From: JAAFHI01 sp039793685
GTDB lineage: Bacteria; Acidobacteriota; Blastocatellia; Chloracidobacteriales; Chloracidobacteriaceae
Length of the DNA stretch: 64,000 nucleotides
Reading direction: 5' to 3'
NCBI GenBank assembly: GCA_039793685.1
Contig: JBDRAL010000037.1
Coordinates: 1 to 64,000, forward strand
Below are positions 17,356 to 26,558 of this stretch, in pieces (positions within the stretch are counted from its first letter, which is position 1; every line of letters starts with the position of its first letter). The translations under genes were made by a program, and so were the position numbers. Under the pieces are notes generated by a model, which was not told where the DNA came from, did no database searches, and saw only the letters and a program-made list of their open reading frames with translations.

Positions 17356-18249
17356 ATGGGAGCCAGAAAGTTTACGGTCGGGTTGGTACAGATGGCCTGC
17401 GCGCCGGGGCGGGATGAAAACCTCGCGCGGGCGGGTGAGTTTGTGCGCGAGGCGGCGAAGTCGGGCGCGGAAGTCGTCTGTCTGCCGGAATTGTTTCAGT
17501 CGAACTACTTCTGCCAGAAGGAAGACGCGGCGCTGTTCGATCTGGCCGAGCCGTTTCCCGACAGTCCGTCGGTCGAGGCGATGCGGGCGGTTGCGCGCGA
17601 GGCGAAGGTCGTTCTGATTACGCCGTTTTTCGAGCGGCGCGCGGCTGGCGTCTACCACAACAGCGTGGCGGTCATCGGCAACGACGGGGAAGTGCTCGGC
17701 ATTTACCGCAAGATGCACATCCCGGACGACCCGGCCTACTATGAAAAGTTTTACTTCACGCCGGGCGACCTCGGGTTCAAGGCATTCGACACGCCGTTCG
17801 GCAAGATCGCGCCGCTCATCTGCTGGGATCAGTGGTATCCGGAAGGCGCGCGGCTGGCGGCGTTGCGCGGGGCGAACATCCTCTTTTACCCGACGGCGAT
17901 TGGCTGGCATCCGGGCGAGAAGGCGCAGTACGGCGCGGCGCAGCAGGATGCGTGGCGGACCGTTCAGCGCGGGCACGCGGTGGCGAACGGCATCTACGTC
18001 GCGGCGGTCAACCGCATCGGGCACGAAGTTCAGACCGAGGGCAGCGCGGGCATCGAGTTCTGGGGAACGTCGTTCCTCGCCGATCCGCAGGGTGTGCTGC
18101 TGCAACAGGCCGGAACCGACAAGGAAGAAATCCTGATCGGCGAAGTCGATCCGGCGCATCTCGAAGACGTTCGCCGCAACTGGCCCTTCCTGCGCGACCG
18201 GCGGATTGACGCTTATGGCGACATCACGAAGCGGTTCATTGATGAGTAA
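17356..18249 (+). CDS. aguB: N-carbamoylputrescine amidase
   Basis: A 297-residue nitrilase-family amidohydrolase that turns N-carbamoylputrescine into putrescine, CO2 and ammonia. The catalytic triad is visible: Glu in VVCLPELFQSNYF (near residue 43), Lys in IYRKMHIPDDPAYYEKFYF (near 118) and Cys in APLICWDQWYPEG (near 157). This last motif is typical of the putrescine branch. I start at ATG 17356, with GAGGGA seven bases upstream; an earlier in-frame ATG at 17191 lies inside the arginine operator region and is unlikely. The agmatine deiminase gene follows 164 bases later. Confidence 0.93.
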   Translation: MGARKFTVGLVQMACAPGRDENLARAGEFVREAAKSGAEVVCLPELFQSNYFCQKEDAALFDLAEPFPDSPSVEAMRAVAREAKVVLITPFFERRAAGVYHNSVAVIGNDGEVLGIYRKMHIPDDPAYYEKFYFTPGDLGFKAFDTPFGKIAPLICWDQWYPEGARLAALRGANILFYPTAIGWHPGEKAQYGAAQQDAWRTVQRGHAVANGIYVAAVNRIGHEVQTEGSAGIEFWGTSFLADPQGVLLQQAGTDKEEILIGEVDPAHLEDVRRNWPFLRDRRIDAYGDITKRFIDE

Positions 18250-18251
18250 TT

Positions 18252-18392
18252 TTAGATTGAAGATTTTAGATTGAAGATTGAAGAAGAGCTTGCGGGCATA
18301 CTTCACGAGTCAGTTTTGCCGGGCGCATAAACTTTTCTTCAAATGACTTCGAGGATTTTTTCTTCAAATCGAAAATCTTCAATCTTCAATCA
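18252..18392. repeat. Inverted heptamer array, GATTGAA family
   Basis: Units of GATTGAA with some slippage occupy 18254-18283, and the complementary TTCAATC arm is at 18371-18391. The first arm begins three bases after the stop codon of the amidase gene. The unpaired centre holds no gene. Confidence 0.9.
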
Positions 18393-18413
18393 AAAATTCC
18401 CGAGGTTGGTTGC

Positions 18414-19496
18414 GTGAAATTTTCCCCTGATTCGCCCGCCGCGCTGGGCTTTCGGCATCCCGCCGAGTTTGAACCGCAGGAAGCCATCTGGCTCGGCTTC
18501 CCGCACAACCGTATGGACTTTCCCGGCAAGCTCGCGCCGGTGCAGTGGGTGTACGGCGAGATCATTCGCAAGCTTACGCCGGGGCAGAAGGTCCGCATCG
18601 TCGTCCCGGACGAAGCCTTCGAGCGCAAGGTCCGTTCGATTGTGAAGCGGGTGGAAGCCGACGCGGCACAGGTCGAGTATTTTCGCTTTCCGACCGATCG
18701 TGGCTGGATGCGCGACGCCGGGCCGATTTTTCTGAAGCGGGATGCGAGACGGGGTCGTCCGGCGGAAACGGTCGTCGCGAAGTTTCGCTTTAACGGCTGG
18801 GCGAAATACGACAACTGGAAGAAGGACGACCTGATTGCCGAGGCCGCCGCGGAGGCGTTGGGGCTGGGCGTGGTTCATCCGCTGATTGAAGGCAATCCCT
18901 TTGTTCTTGAAGGCGGCGCGATTGACGTGAACGGTTGCGGCACGGTGGTGACGACCGAGGAATGTCTGCTGGATCAGAACGTGCAGGTTCGCAACCCCGG
19001 CATGTCGCGGAAACAGGTCGAGCAGGCGCTGGCCGACAGTCTCGGAACGAAGAACGTGTTGTGGCTGGGCCACGGCATCGCGGGCGACGACACTCACGGG
19101 CATGTGGACGACCTGTGCCGCTTCGTGAACCCGACGACCTTGGTTTTATGCGATGAAAACGATCCGGCGGATGCGAACTACCGTCCCTTGAAGGAGAACT
19201 TCGAGCGGATTCAGGATTTCCGCTTGGAGGATGGTTCGAAGCCGGAGGTCGTCGCGCTGCCGATGCCGGAGCCGCTCGTGTTCAACGGCATCCGCCTACC
19301 CGCGAGTTACGCGAATTTCTATATCGGGAATGAAGTTGTGCTGGTCCCGACCTTCAACGATCCCCGCGACCGCGTGGCGCTCGGCATTCTCGCCGAGTGT
19401 TTTCCGGATCGAAAAATCTGCGGCGTTCACGCGGTCGATCTGGTCTGGGGATTCGGTACGCTGCACTGCCTGTCGCATGAACAGCCCGCACCCTGA
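18414..19496 (+). CDS. aguA: Agmatine deiminase
   Basis: A 360-residue guanidino-group-modifying enzyme that hydrolyses agmatine to N-carbamoylputrescine and ammonia. Family landmarks are RGWMRDAGPIF-like DRGWMRDAGPIF near residue 99, FVLEGGAIDVNG near 164, the catalytic HGHVDDLCRF near 228 and the nucleophile Cys in FGTLHCLSHEQPA at the very end. The start is GTG, with GAGG about nine bases upstream. With the amidase before it, it forms a complete agmatine-to-putrescine route. Arginine decarboxylase is not in the window. Confidence 0.94.
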   Translation: MKFSPDSPAALGFRHPAEFEPQEAIWLGFPHNRMDFPGKLAPVQWVYGEIIRKLTPGQKVRIVVPDEAFERKVRSIVKRVEADAAQVEYFRFPTDRGWMRDAGPIFLKRDARRGRPAETVVAKFRFNGWAKYDNWKKDDLIAEAAAEALGLGVVHPLIEGNPFVLEGGAIDVNGCGTVVTTEECLLDQNVQVRNPGMSRKQVEQALADSLGTKNVLWLGHGIAGDDTHGHVDDLCRFVNPTTLVLCDENDPADANYRPLKENFERIQDFRLEDGSKPEVVALPMPEPLVFNGIRLPASYANFYIGNEVVLVPTFNDPRDRVALGILAECFPDRKICGVHAVDLVWGFGTLHCLSHEQPAP

Positions 19497-19498
19497 CG

Positions 19499-20152
19499 TC
19501 AGTGTTCGAACGATTCGTACTGATAGATGTCGTCCGGCAGATCGCCGGGGTGAATCAGGGTGAGTTCCGAGAGTTGTCCCGTGTGGAGGTCATAGACCCA
19601 GCCATGCAGCCACGGACGACCTCCGCTTTGCCAGGATTTCTGGACGATTGACGTCTCGGCGAGGTTTCTGACCTGCTCCATCACGTTGAGTTCCACCAGT
19701 CGGCGGAAGCGGTGATCGGGATTGGTCAACGATTCAAGCTCGCGGGAATAGTTTCGGTACACATCCTTGATGTTCCGCAGCCACTTGTTGATGAGGCCAT
19801 AGCTTTTTCGCGACAGGGCCGCGTTGACGCCGCCGCAGCCGTAGTGTCCGCAGACGATAACGTGTTTGACCTTGAGATGGTCCACGGCGTATTGCAGAAC
19901 GCTCATCAGATTTAGGTCGGTATGGATGACGAGGTTGGCGATATTGCGGTGGACGAAGAGTTCGCCGGGTTCCGTGCCGGTGATGTCTTCCGCCGGGACG
20001 CGACTGTCGGAGCATCCGATCCAGAGATATTCCGGTTGCTGGTGATCCTTCATGCGAAGGAAGAAATCGGGGCGGAGATCCAGCTTTTCCTGAATCCATG
20101 CCTGGTTGGCGAGCAGCAGTTTCTTGTATCCATCCATCTGCTTGTTTTCCAT
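19499..20152 (-). CDS. Beta-class carbonic anhydrase
   Basis: A 217-residue zinc enzyme that interconverts CO2 and bicarbonate. Zinc ligands are in WIGCSDSRVP (Cys and the Asp-Arg pair, near residues 46-50) and VIVCGHYGCGGVNAAL (His and Cys near 103-106). Length is normal for the Can/YadF group. It starts one base inside the SulP stop (TAATG), so the two are tightly coupled, which suggests the transporter moves bicarbonate. Confidence 0.95.
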   Translation of the reverse strand: MENKQMDGYKKLLLANQAWIQEKLDLRPDFFLRMKDHQQPEYLWIGCSDSRVPAEDITGTEPGELFVHRNIANLVIHTDLNLMSVLQYAVDHLKVKHVIVCGHYGCGGVNAALSRKSYGLINKWLRNIKDVYRNYSRELESLTNPDHRFRRLVELNVMEQVRNLAETSIVQKSWQSGGRPWLHGWVYDLHTGQLSELTLIHPGDLPDDIYQYESFEH

Positions 20153-21753
20153 TATCGGGGCACCTTGCTTTTCTGGAGGCTCTTGAAGTTTTCCTCGAAG
20201 TGGGTCGTTTGAACCGTGATTCCGCGGTACCCGGCGGAGAGCCGGAATTCGTTGACGATGTCGAAAATGTCCTGGTCGATGTAGAGCGCCTTGGTGCCGT
20301 CGATGTAAAGCGTGGCCCCGTTGGGAATCTTCATGAGTGTCTGTTTGACTTCGGATTTGTTGACGAAGGTGGCGTCCTTGTTGAAGCGCAGGAGAAATTG
20401 ATCTTCGCGACTGACGAGGGTGACCACCGCGTGATGGTTGGCGCGGATGACGAAGAAGACGCCGAAGGCCAGCCCGATGCCGATGCCGATGAGCAGGTCG
20501 GTTCCGACGATGGCGACGACGGTGACGATGAAGGGCAGAAACTGCGTGTATCCTTGCCGGTACATCTCCTTGAAGGTGGCCGGTTTGGTGAGTTTGTATC
20601 CTACGACCAGCAGAATCGCCGCAAGCGAGGCGATGGGAATCCGGTTCAGGAGCGAGGGAATGGCCACAACCGCGATGAGCAGCAGAAAGCCATGAAAAAT
20701 GGCGGACAGTCGGGTGCGGCCACCGGCGTAGACGTTGGCGGAAGTACGGACGATGACCGCCGTAATCGGCAAGCCGCCGATGCAGCCTGAAAGAATGTTG
20801 CCGAGTCCCTGCGCGAACAGTTCCCGGTTTGGACTCGACAGCCGTTTGAATGGGTCGATTTTGTCGGCGGCTTCAATCGAAAGCAGCGTTTCGAGGCTTC
20901 CCACGAAGGCAAGTGTAAAGCTCAGAAGGATGACTTTCTGGCTGGCGAGGCTGGCAAAGTTCGGCGTGTTGAATTGCCGGAAAAACTCGCCGAGTGTCCG
21001 GGCGGTCGGAAGGGCCACGAGGTGTCCGTTGTCGGCCTGAAGATACAGGTTGCCGGAGGTGACCCGAAAAAGTTCATTCAGCGCGATCCCGAAGATGACC
21101 ACGATGAGCGGGGCTGGAATCAGGCGAAGATGCTGAATTCTCTTGAGGGCGTCGGTTTCCCACAAAATCAGGATGCCCAGTGAAATGGCGGTAATGATGA
21201 CCGCACCGGGGCTGTAACTCATCAGCGCACTGACCACGCTTCCGACCGTCGAGTTTTCGTCGAGCCGTTGGAGAAACTTGAACTCGTCGGTGAATTCGAA
21301 ATCGACGTCGCGCCCCAGCGCATGGGGAATCTGTTTCAGAATGATGACGATGCCGATGGCCGTCAGCATTCCCTTGATGACCGAGTTTGGCACATAGTCC
21401 GCAATGACGCCCCCCCGAATCAGTCCGAAAACGATCTGGATGACCCCCGAAAGCGCTACCGCGGCGAGGAAAATCCTGAAATCGCCGGAGTTCTTGATTC
21501 CCGCCGCGACGATGACCGCGAGGCCCGCCGCCGGACCGCTGACGCTGACTTCCGAACCCGAGGCCGCGCCAACGACAATGCCCCCGATGACGCCCGCGAT
21601 GATGCCCGAAAACAGCGGCGCGCCCGAGGCCAGCGCGATGCCGAGGCAGAGGGGGAGGGCGACGAGAAACACGACCAGCCCGGCGGGAAGGTCATAAATG
21701 AGATTTTGTTTCAGATCAGGGCCAAGCGGAGGTGCGGGCAGACTTGTACTCAT
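20152..21753 (-). CDS. SulP-family anion transporter, probably bicarbonate
   Basis: A 533-residue membrane protein with about 12 hydrophobic segments. The N-terminal signature region DLPAGLVVFLVALPLCLGIALASG and the GLLPKA-like segment PNSVIKGMLTAIG identify SulP. The C-terminal 100 residues form a short STAS-like cytosolic domain (LYIDGTKALYIDQDIFDIV). In bacteria, SulP proteins next to carbonic anhydrase are usually bicarbonate carriers; sulfate is the alternative. The 137-base gap upstream contains one 7-bp stem-loop and nothing else I recognise. Confidence 0.88.
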   Translation of the reverse strand: MSTSLPAPPLGPDLKQNLIYDLPAGLVVFLVALPLCLGIALASGAPLFSGIIAGVIGGIVVGAASGSEVSVSGPAAGLAVIVAAGIKNSGDFRIFLAAVALSGVIQIVFGLIRGGVIADYVPNSVIKGMLTAIGIVIILKQIPHALGRDVDFEFTDEFKFLQRLDENSTVGSVVSALMSYSPGAVIITAISLGILILWETDALKRIQHLRLIPAPLIVVIFGIALNELFRVTSGNLYLQADNGHLVALPTARTLGEFFRQFNTPNFASLASQKVILLSFTLAFVGSLETLLSIEAADKIDPFKRLSSPNRELFAQGLGNILSGCIGGLPITAVIVRTSANVYAGGRTRLSAIFHGFLLLIAVVAIPSLLNRIPIASLAAILLVVGYKLTKPATFKEMYRQGYTQFLPFIVTVVAIVGTDLLIGIGIGLAFGVFFVIRANHHAVVTLVSREDQFLLRFNKDATFVNKSEVKQTLMKIPNGATLYIDGTKALYIDQDIFDIVNEFRLSAGYRGITVQTTHFEENFKSLQKSKVPR

Positions 21754-21791
21754 GAAAAATCCGGGAAGAAGAAGTTGTTCCGGGAGAAAGC

Positions 21792-21812
21792 AGGGGCGTG
21801 CAATGCGCCCCT
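21792..21812. other. Short stem-loop upstream of the SulP gene
   Basis: AGGGGCG and CGCCCCT (7-bp stem, 7-base loop) lie 40 bases before the SulP start in the gap after the FHA-PrsW gene. There is no T-run, so it is not a clear terminator. Confidence 0.35.
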
Positions 21813-21891
21813 CTCCGAAAAGTACGGCGACTTGAAAACTGGGTTGAGTCCGGACGGGTGGCCGGGTTCTTGAATACGGACTTCAATATAT

Positions 21892-23481
21892 TCAGATTTG
21901 GCCTTGCAGTTCCATGATTTCCGCTTGAAGGATTGGAATCTGCGGCAGGCTGCGTGTCTGGCTCTGCGCGGCCTGCGCGAGTTGGACGTGCCAGTAGGAC
22001 ATCCCCAGCTTTGAAATCGCCCGGAGGTACTTGCGCCGGGCCGAGAATTTGCCGCCGAAGACCCAGCCGGTCCGTTTGAAGGCCGAAGTCGCGATGTTGA
22101 GGTGTTCCTGCGGGATGAGGCCGCGCGCGACTTCAATGGCCAGCGATTCGCGAAGGATTTTGTTTTCGCGCCGGGCGACATAGAACATGAAGCCGACGAA
22201 AATCAGGAAGAACGGCACTTCAAAGACGAGATAACCGATAAAGAAGCCGCCGCCAAGGAACGTCGCCATCCCGTTCCAGATCATGTGGAGGGTCACCGCG
22301 CCGATGTAGCCGACGAGCGGCATCAGGAAGCGGACGGCGGGTTTGTACGACTCGCGCGCGATGCCGCAGCCGATGCCGGTCATTGACGTGAAGGTGACGT
22401 GGGCGAAGGGAGAGAGGATGCCGCGAATGAAGAACAGCACGATCAATCCGCCGAAACCGGCGCCCTGAAGCGCCCTCCCGTAGTAGAAGACGTTTTCCAC
22501 CGTTGCGAAGCCGAGTGCGATGACGCCGCCGTAGACGATGCCGTCCACGATGTCGTCAAATTCGCGCCGCAGGAAAATCAGGATCAGCAACAAGCCGAAC
22601 CCTTTCGAGGCTTCCTCCATGATCGGGGCCGAAATGACCGCGCCGACCACGTTGCCGACGGCTGGTCCGCCGACCGCGCTGGCGACCAGCCCGAGGGCGG
22701 TGTTGACGATAAACGAGAAGACGATGGCGGCGAGTCCCCCCCAGAGGAAGGCGGAGGCGAGCGCCCAGGGCGGCTCCGGGTCGTAGCGGTCGAGCCACAA
22801 CAGCGGAAGGATGTAAATCGTCACCGGCACGAACGCCACCACGGCGGCGATGATGGCCGCAATGGGACTGAGTTCGAGCAGGACAAGGCCGAGAACGATG
22901 ACCCCCAGAATCAGGGAAAGGATGATCCCGATGGCGATGCCGACGTACTTCCCTCCGCTCGACGCCTTGGGAGCGACGCGGTCCGGGTTGTACATCCCGA
23001 GGTTGGTAATCGTGTGCCGAATGCCGCTCGGCGGTGCCGGGAAAGGCGGCGCGGTCGCGGACGAGCGTCCCGGCGCAAAGCCTCCGCCTGCCGGATTGGT
23101 CATTGGAAACGGCGGCGGCAGCGGCGGATTGGTTGGCGCGGCGTAGGCCGGTTGCGGCGGGACGACGGGCTGCGGAGCGGCAATCGTGAAGACGATGCGC
23201 GGCCCCTGGACGCCGAGTTCGACGTAATCTCCGTTGTTCAGCTTCGCCCGGCTGACCCGCTGGCCGTTGTGAAAGGTCCCGTTGGTGCTGTTGTTGTCCA
23301 CCACATAGAACCCGTCCGACTCCTGCTGGATATAGGCATGGCGGGTGGACACCATGTTGTCGACCGTCGGGTTGAACACCAGTGCGCAGTCCGGGCCGCG
23401 TCCGAGCAGCAGCGAGCCGGTTTCAAGTTCGCGTTCCTGTCCCGAAAGGGAGCCGGATTGAACGGAGAGACGAAGTTTCAT
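21892..23481 (-). CDS. FHA domain fused to a PrsW-type intramembrane protease
   Basis: A 529-residue protein. Residues 1-100 are an FHA phosphothreonine-binding domain (GSLLLGRGPDCALVF, STRHAYI, NNSTNGTFHNGQRV). A Pro-rich linker (about 105-165) leads to a membrane domain with eight or more segments. Within it, EEASKGFGLLL near 290, then DDIVDGIVYGG and GFATVENVFYYG near 312-330, form the Glu-Glu and second Glu motifs of PrsW, the site-1 protease for an anti-sigma factor in Bacillus. The fusion suggests proteolysis or sensing controlled by Ser/Thr phosphorylation. No kinase or anti-sigma gene is adjacent. Confidence 0.85.
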   Translation of the reverse strand: MKLRLSVQSGSLSGQERELETGSLLLGRGPDCALVFNPTVDNMVSTRHAYIQQESDGFYVVDNNSTNGTFHNGQRVSRAKLNNGDYVELGVQGPRIVFTIAAPQPVVPPQPAYAAPTNPPLPPPFPMTNPAGGGFAPGRSSATAPPFPAPPSGIRHTITNLGMYNPDRVAPKASSGGKYVGIAIGIILSLILGVIVLGLVLLELSPIAAIIAAVVAFVPVTIYILPLLWLDRYDPEPPWALASAFLWGGLAAIVFSFIVNTALGLVASAVGGPAVGNVVGAVISAPIMEEASKGFGLLLILIFLRREFDDIVDGIVYGGVIALGFATVENVFYYGRALQGAGFGGLIVLFFIRGILSPFAHVTFTSMTGIGCGIARESYKPAVRFLMPLVGYIGAVTLHMIWNGMATFLGGGFFIGYLVFEVPFFLIFVGFMFYVARRENKILRESLAIEVARGLIPQEHLNIATSAFKRTGWVFGGKFSARRKYLRAISKLGMSYWHVQLAQAAQSQTRSLPQIPILQAEIMELQGQI

Positions 23482-23638
23482 GGCAACCCCCGATAAATGA
23501 AGAAGTGCGGGTTGATGGCCGGAGTTGCTGTCCGCTCTTGAAGGAAAAGGTAACCCCGGTCGGTGGCTGAAACTTCAAAAGGCCGCCAGTCGGGAAGTCG
23601 GACTGCATTCCTCGAAGCACATCTTTATTCCTGTAGCG

Positions 23639-24730
23639 TCACACGGGCAGGTAGAAGAACGCAATACCCAAAATGATGTAGACGGCCAGCAACTGCACGC
23701 CTTCCATCCAGTTGGATTCGCCGTCCTGCGAAATCTGCGAAACGGTGAAGACCGAAATGCCGATGGCGACCACTTCGAAGGTCGTGAAGCGGAGGTCCAT
23801 CGGGCCGCGTCCGCCGATGAAATAGCTGAGGAAGATCAGGGTGGGCGCAACGAACAGGGCGACCTGAATCGAGGACCCGACGGCGATATTGAGCGCGAGG
23901 TCCATCTTGTTCTTGAGCGCCATCAGTACGGCCGTGGAATGCTCGGCGGCGTTGCCGATAATGGCGACGAGGATGACCCCGACGAACACGTCGCTCATGT
24001 GGAGGGCGTGGGCGGCTTCCTCGACCGCGCCGACGAGAAATTCGCTCATCACCGCGACGAAAATGGTGGCTACGAGCAGAACCGCCGCCGATTTCTTCTG
24101 CGACCAGCCGTGCGTTCCGGCGGCCTGCTCGGCTTCCGCGTCGAGGTCGCTGACGTAGAGATGTTTATGCGTCTTGAGCGAAAAGATCAGGCTCAGGACG
24201 TAACAGATGATCAGGACGACCGCGATTTCGAGGCTGAGTTCGTTCTCGACGGCTGCGCCGGTCCCGGTCGCGATGGTGTGGAAAATGGCCGGAATGACCA
24301 GCGCGATGGCCGAGAGCATGAGCAGCGTCGTTCCGAGGCTGGCGGCGGTCTTGTTGAACCGCTGGACCGGGTACTTCAATCCGCCCGCGATGGCGCTCAG
24401 TCCGAACACGAGCAGGACGTTCCCGATAATCGAACCGGTGAGCGAGGCTTTCACCACGTCATACAGCCCTTTTCTCAGCGCCATGACCGCGATGATGAGT
24501 TCGGCGGCGTTGCCGAACGTGGCGTTGAGCAGTCCGCCGATGCCTTCGCCGAGCTTTTCGGCGAGGTGTTCGGTGGCTTTTCCCATCAGGCCCGCAAGCG
24601 GAATGATGGCGAGTGCGGACGCCGCGAAGACGAGAATCGGCCTGGCGTGCGTGAATTCCAGAATGAAGGCCGCCGGAACGAACACGAGCAGCAGGTTGAG
24701 CAGGTTTTCGGGGGCGAGAAGCTTTTTCAT
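23639..24730 (-). CDS. CaCA-family calcium/proton antiporter
   Basis: A 363-residue membrane protein with about eleven segments and two homologous halves. Each half carries a GNAAE motif: FGNAAELIIAVMALRKG near residue 70 and IGNAAEHSTAVLMALKNK near 260. Together they form the cation site of the Cax group. A charged, acidic loop (YVSDLDAEAEQAAG) separates the halves. It exports Ca2+ in exchange for protons across the inner membrane. I start at ATG 24730; the longer frame reads through the upstream repeat. The 156-base gap before the FHA-PrsW gene shows nothing recognisable. Confidence 0.92.
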   Translation of the reverse strand: MKKLLAPENLLNLLLVFVPAAFILEFTHARPILVFAASALAIIPLAGLMGKATEHLAEKLGEGIGGLLNATFGNAAELIIAVMALRKGLYDVVKASLTGSIIGNVLLVFGLSAIAGGLKYPVQRFNKTAASLGTTLLMLSAIALVIPAIFHTIATGTGAAVENELSLEIAVVLIICYVLSLIFSLKTHKHLYVSDLDAEAEQAAGTHGWSQKKSAAVLLVATIFVAVMSEFLVGAVEEAAHALHMSDVFVGVILVAIIGNAAEHSTAVLMALKNKMDLALNIAVGSSIQVALFVAPTLIFLSYFIGGRGPMDLRFTTFEVVAIGISVFTVSQISQDGESNWMEGVQLLAVYIILGIAFFYLPV

Positions 24731-24736
24731 GGGGCA

Positions 24737-24838
24737 AGTCCGGAGTCTGGAGTCGTGAGTCTGGAGTCCGGGAGGATCGAAATGAGGATTCCCGCCTCCG
24801 TTTCTTGACTCCCGACTTAAGACTCCCGACTCCAGACT
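24737..24838. repeat. Inverted heptamer array, GTCTGGA family
   Basis: Units occupy 24737-24770 in one sense and 24805-24838 in the other, between selO and the antiporter gene. In the gene direction the first unit begins five bases after the selO stop, and the opposite arm ends about six bases before the antiporter ATG. Confidence 0.9.
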
Positions 24839-24842
24839 GTTT

Positions 24843-26348
24843 TTATGAGGAACAACTGATTTCGAGCCGTTTGCCCCATTCGGGCGGCGGTTCGGCGTAG
24901 CGTTCGCGTTCGGGCTGTTCGTCGAAGGGCCGTCGGAGGACGTCGTGCAGACGGTCGATTTCGCTGAAGTCGCCTTCCTCGGCGCGTTCGATGGCGATCT
25001 GCGCGAGGTAGTTCCGCAGAATGTATTTCGGGTTGACGGCGTCCATCGCGAGGCGTCGTTCGGCGTCGGGGCGGCCCTCGGCGCGCAAGCGCGCGGCGTA
25101 GTCGCGCAACCACGCGGCCATCGCGTCGCGGTCGGTGAAGGCATCGAGGACCCGGCGGTTGCCGGCAGCCGCTTCGTCGGCGGTTGATACTGCGCCGAGC
25201 CGTCGCCAGACCGTCGTGTAGTCGGCCCGGTCGCGCTCCATCAGCATCAGGAGGCCGGAAAGCAGTTCGCGGTTTTCCTCGGTGCTTTCAACGAAGCCGA
25301 GTTTGGCGAACATCAGCTCTTCATAATATGTGAAACAGATGTCGCGGAAGGTGTTGAGCGTCGCGATGGCTGTTTCCTCGGTCATCAGCGGCAACAGCGC
25401 CTGTGCGAGCCGCGTCAGGTTCCAGAATCCGACCGCCGGCTGCTGGTCGAAGGCGTAGCGTCCGGTGTAGTCCGAGTGGTTGCAGATGAAGCCGGGGTCG
25501 TAGTCGTCGAGAAACCCGTACGGCCCGAAATCGAGCGTCAGCCCGAGAATCGACATGTTGTCGGTGTTCATCACGCCGTGGGCGAAGCCGACCGCCTGCC
25601 AGCGGGCCATCAGGCGGGCTGTGCGGGCCACGGTTTCGCGCAGAAATTCGACATAGCGCGTTTCTTCGGGCAGTTCCGCGAGGGCCGGATGAAACAGGTT
25701 GATGACGTAGTCGGCGAGTTCCTTCAGCCGGTCGTGCTGGCGGCGATAAAAGAAAATTTCAAACGATCCGAACCGGACATGACTCGGAGACATGCGGATG
25801 AGCATCGCGCCCCGTTCGACCGTCTCGCGGTAGACCGGTTCGTCGCCGACGAGAATGCAGAGCGAGCGGGTGGTCGGGATGCCGAGCGCGTGCAGGGCTT
25901 CGCCGCAGAGGTATTCGCGAACCGTCGAGCGCAGGACCGCCCGCCCGTCGCCCATGCGCGAGTAGGGCGTTTTCCCCGCGCCTTTCAAATGCAGGTCCCA
26001 TTTTTCGCCCTGCCGGTTGCGGACCTCGCCGAGCAGGATCGCGCGGCCGTCGCCGAGTTGCGGGACGTATGAGCCAAACTGATGGCCGGAATAAAGCATC
26101 GCCAGCGGGTCGCCGCCCGGCAGTGGGCGTGCGCCGCCGAAGTATTCGGCAAACTCGGGGCGGTCGGCCTCCCGCGGATCGAGGTCGATCAGGGCGGCGG
26201 CATCCGGGTTGAAGTTGGTCAATCGAAGGTTCGGAAGGGGCGTCGGATTGAGGCGGGTGTGGAACGCCTCCGGCAACCGGCCATAGGTGTTGTCGAAACG
26301 GAGCGTTTCAATGGTTCGGAGGTTGGTCGCGGCGGCAGGTAAGGTCAT
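24843..26348 (-). CDS. selO: SelO/YdiU protein adenylyltransferase
   Basis: A 501-residue pseudokinase-fold enzyme that transfers AMP from ATP to Ser, Thr or Tyr of proteins, linked in other bacteria to redox homeostasis. Recognisable segments are YSGHQFGSYVPQLGDGRA near 86, DLHLKGAGKTPYSRMGDGRA near 118, HGVMNTDNMSILGLTLDFGPYGF near 250-272 (metal-binding Asn/Asp) and the C-terminal SCSS, where eukaryotic forms carry selenocysteine. Length is normal. It is on the same strand as the antiporter, separated by a repeat hairpin. Confidence 0.94.
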   Translation of the reverse strand: MTLPAAATNLRTIETLRFDNTYGRLPEAFHTRLNPTPLPNLRLTNFNPDAAALIDLDPREADRPEFAEYFGGARPLPGGDPLAMLYSGHQFGSYVPQLGDGRAILLGEVRNRQGEKWDLHLKGAGKTPYSRMGDGRAVLRSTVREYLCGEALHALGIPTTRSLCILVGDEPVYRETVERGAMLIRMSPSHVRFGSFEIFFYRRQHDRLKELADYVINLFHPALAELPEETRYVEFLRETVARTARLMARWQAVGFAHGVMNTDNMSILGLTLDFGPYGFLDDYDPGFICNHSDYTGRYAFDQQPAVGFWNLTRLAQALLPLMTEETAIATLNTFRDICFTYYEELMFAKLGFVESTEENRELLSGLLMLMERDRADYTTVWRRLGAVSTADEAAAGNRRVLDAFTDRDAMAAWLRDYAARLRAEGRPDAERRLAMDAVNPKYILRNYLAQIAIERAEEGDFSEIDRLHDVLRRPFDEQPERERYAEPPPEWGKRLEISCSS

Positions 26349-26558
26349 GAAGTCCTGGTCGTTTCGTTGGATTTCGGAATGTCCCGGGTTCTAACAAACG
26401 CGGTCCGGGTTGGAAACCCTTCCATCCGTGACGAAACTTTTTGATGAGAGAGGTTTTATTGGGTCGGGCGGCGGTGCGTGTGATATGTGTCCCGAAACCG
26501 TCGAAATCAACCATATTGACCTTTGACGTAAAAAGCCATCAAGGAAGGAATCGGCTGA

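Noticed and set aside
26349..26558. tRNA or other structured RNA before the ferredoxin gene
   Set aside because: No cloverleaf, T-loop GTTCGA-type sequence or CCA end could be found.
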